A stretch of DNA of 6,615 nucleotides, from contig CALQKQ020000212.1 in NCBI GenBank assembly GCA_943331195.2, positions 1 to 6,615 on the forward strand. The letters run 5' to 3'. The stretch is from Akkermansia muciniphila (lineage in GTDB: Bacteria; Verrucomicrobiota; Verrucomicrobiia; Verrucomicrobiales; V1-33). Below are positions 6,108 through 6,615 of the stretch, piece by piece; within the stretch, counting starts at the first letter, position 1, and the number at the start of each line of letters is the position of its first letter. A program made the position numbers and the translations under genes. Below the pieces are notes generated by a model. The model ran no database searches, was not told the DNA's origin, and saw only the letters and a list, made by a program, of their open reading frames with translations.

Positions 6108-6615
6108 CTACGGCCCCACCCCCGGGGTCACCACCCGATAGTAGCGCCGCCGCCCGCCCGCCCCCTCCGCCACTTCCTCCGTCCGACTCAGCGCCCCCGC
6201 CGCAATCTGCCGCACATTCTCCCAGCTTTTTAAATCCTCGCTCGCCTGCAAGGTATACGACCGACCCGCCACCACCGCAAACTGCAACCGCAGCCCCTCC
6301 CCAGGCAAGGCCACTAAGGCAAACCGGCTCGCCGCATCCTGCGGGTCCGTCCCGGCCACGTATTCCGCCACGTTAGATGCGCCGTCGCCATCCGCATCCC
6401 CCGCCCCATCGCTAGTCTCAACCATAAATCCCTCGAGCGTCTCCCAGTAGTCCGGCATCCCATCCTGATCAGTATCGGCTAGAGACAAGGCCGCTCCCGG
6501 AGTCGGTGCCGCCGCCGTCCACGTCGCCGCCTCATCCCCCGGGGCCGCCGCCACCGGGCGCTGCAGCGAATCCCCCAGGCCGTCCGCCTCCCGCCGCCAA
6601 TGCCCGCTGTCCCCA
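6108..6615 (-). CDS. C-terminus of a secreted lamin-tail-domain protein with Asp-rich repeats
   Basis: Partial: the frame is open to the right edge (first full codon at 6614) and ends at TAG 6110-6108, leaving 168 residues. Three parts can be seen. Residues about 14-42 (GDSLQRP ... TWTAAAPTPGAA) match the typical end of a lamin tail domain, where SLQR and W-x-x-x-x-PTPG recur. Residues about 47-93 hold DTDQDGMPDYWE, DADGDGASNVAEYVAG and GTDPQD, an Asp-rich calcium-type (thrombospondin-3/EF-like) repeat. Residues about 98-168 form the 'LRLQFAVVAGRSYTLQASED' and 'RRRYYRVV' tail common at the ends of verrucomicrobial secreted proteins. An internal GTG at 6554 is not the true start because coding sequence continues upstream of it. 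Such proteins are usually large and extracellular, sometimes with CotH kinase or other domains, none visible here. It is codirectional and 68 nt from the mutarotase; whether it belongs to the operon is unknown. Confidence 0.75.
   Translation of the reverse strand, partial: GDSGHWRREADGLGDSLQRPVAAAPGDEAATWTAAAPTPGAALSLADTDQDGMPDYWETLEGFMVETSDGAGDADGDGASNVAEYVAGTDPQDAASRFALVALPGEGLRLQFAVVAGRSYTLQASEDLKSWENVRQIAAGALSRTEEVAEGAGGRRRYYRVVTPGVGP

Noticed and set aside
1..6615. CRISPR arrays, tRNA or rRNA genes, insertion sequences, long direct repeats
   Set aside because: None was seen by eye. The C-run-rich look of the plus strand reflects coding composition, not repeat units.

Overview
This 6.6-kb window looks like chromosomal DNA of a high-GC Gram-negative bacterium of the Verrucomicrobiota, or a close relative in the PVC group. 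The lineage call is an inference. It rests on the C-terminal architecture of the gene at the right edge (lamin-tail end, Asp-rich calcium-type repeats, then a 'YTLQASEDLKSW...YYRV' tail), which is very common in secreted verrucomicrobial proteins, on the lack of good Shine-Dalgarno sites, and on the gene combination.

Layout: (1) 1-356, plus strand: the C-terminal end of a penicillin-binding protein 1C-like protein. (2) 369-6039, minus strand: a tight five-gene sialic-acid utilisation operon. Read in transcription order (right to left) it encodes a secreted cyclically permuted Kelch mutarotase of the NanM/YjhT superfamily (4903-6039), an MFS transporter (3647-4906), an N-acetylneuraminate lyase (2731-3642), a secreted BNR/Asp-box sialidase (1565-2710) and an N-acylglucosamine 2-epimerase (369-1568). 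(3) 6108-6615, minus strand: the C-terminus of a large, probably extracellular, protein with a lamin-tail domain end and Asp-rich repeats. Its main body lies outside the window.

How the genes fit together (inference from family knowledge): the exported sialidase releases sialic acid from glycans. The mutarotase speeds conversion between its anomers. The MFS protein brings the sugar across the inner membrane. The lyase splits Neu5Ac into ManNAc and pyruvate. The epimerase turns ManNAc into GlcNAc. This is the Bacteroides-style lyase plus AGE epimerase route, not the E. coli route through ManNAc-6-phosphate (NanK/NanE). No GlcNAc kinase, GlcNAc-6-phosphate deacetylase or deaminase is present here, so later steps must be encoded elsewhere.

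The operon is very compact: two ATGA start/stop overlaps, a lyase start 4 nt after (or 11 nt inside) the transporter gene, and a 20-nt gap before the sialidase. It ends 12 nt from the stop of the convergent PBP gene. The families are known; nothing here is clearly a new biological system. The more unusual points are the permuted mutarotase, the self-contained sialidase-to-GlcNAc gene set, a strong strand composition bias that overrides gene direction, and AT-rich translation starts without Shine-Dalgarno sites.
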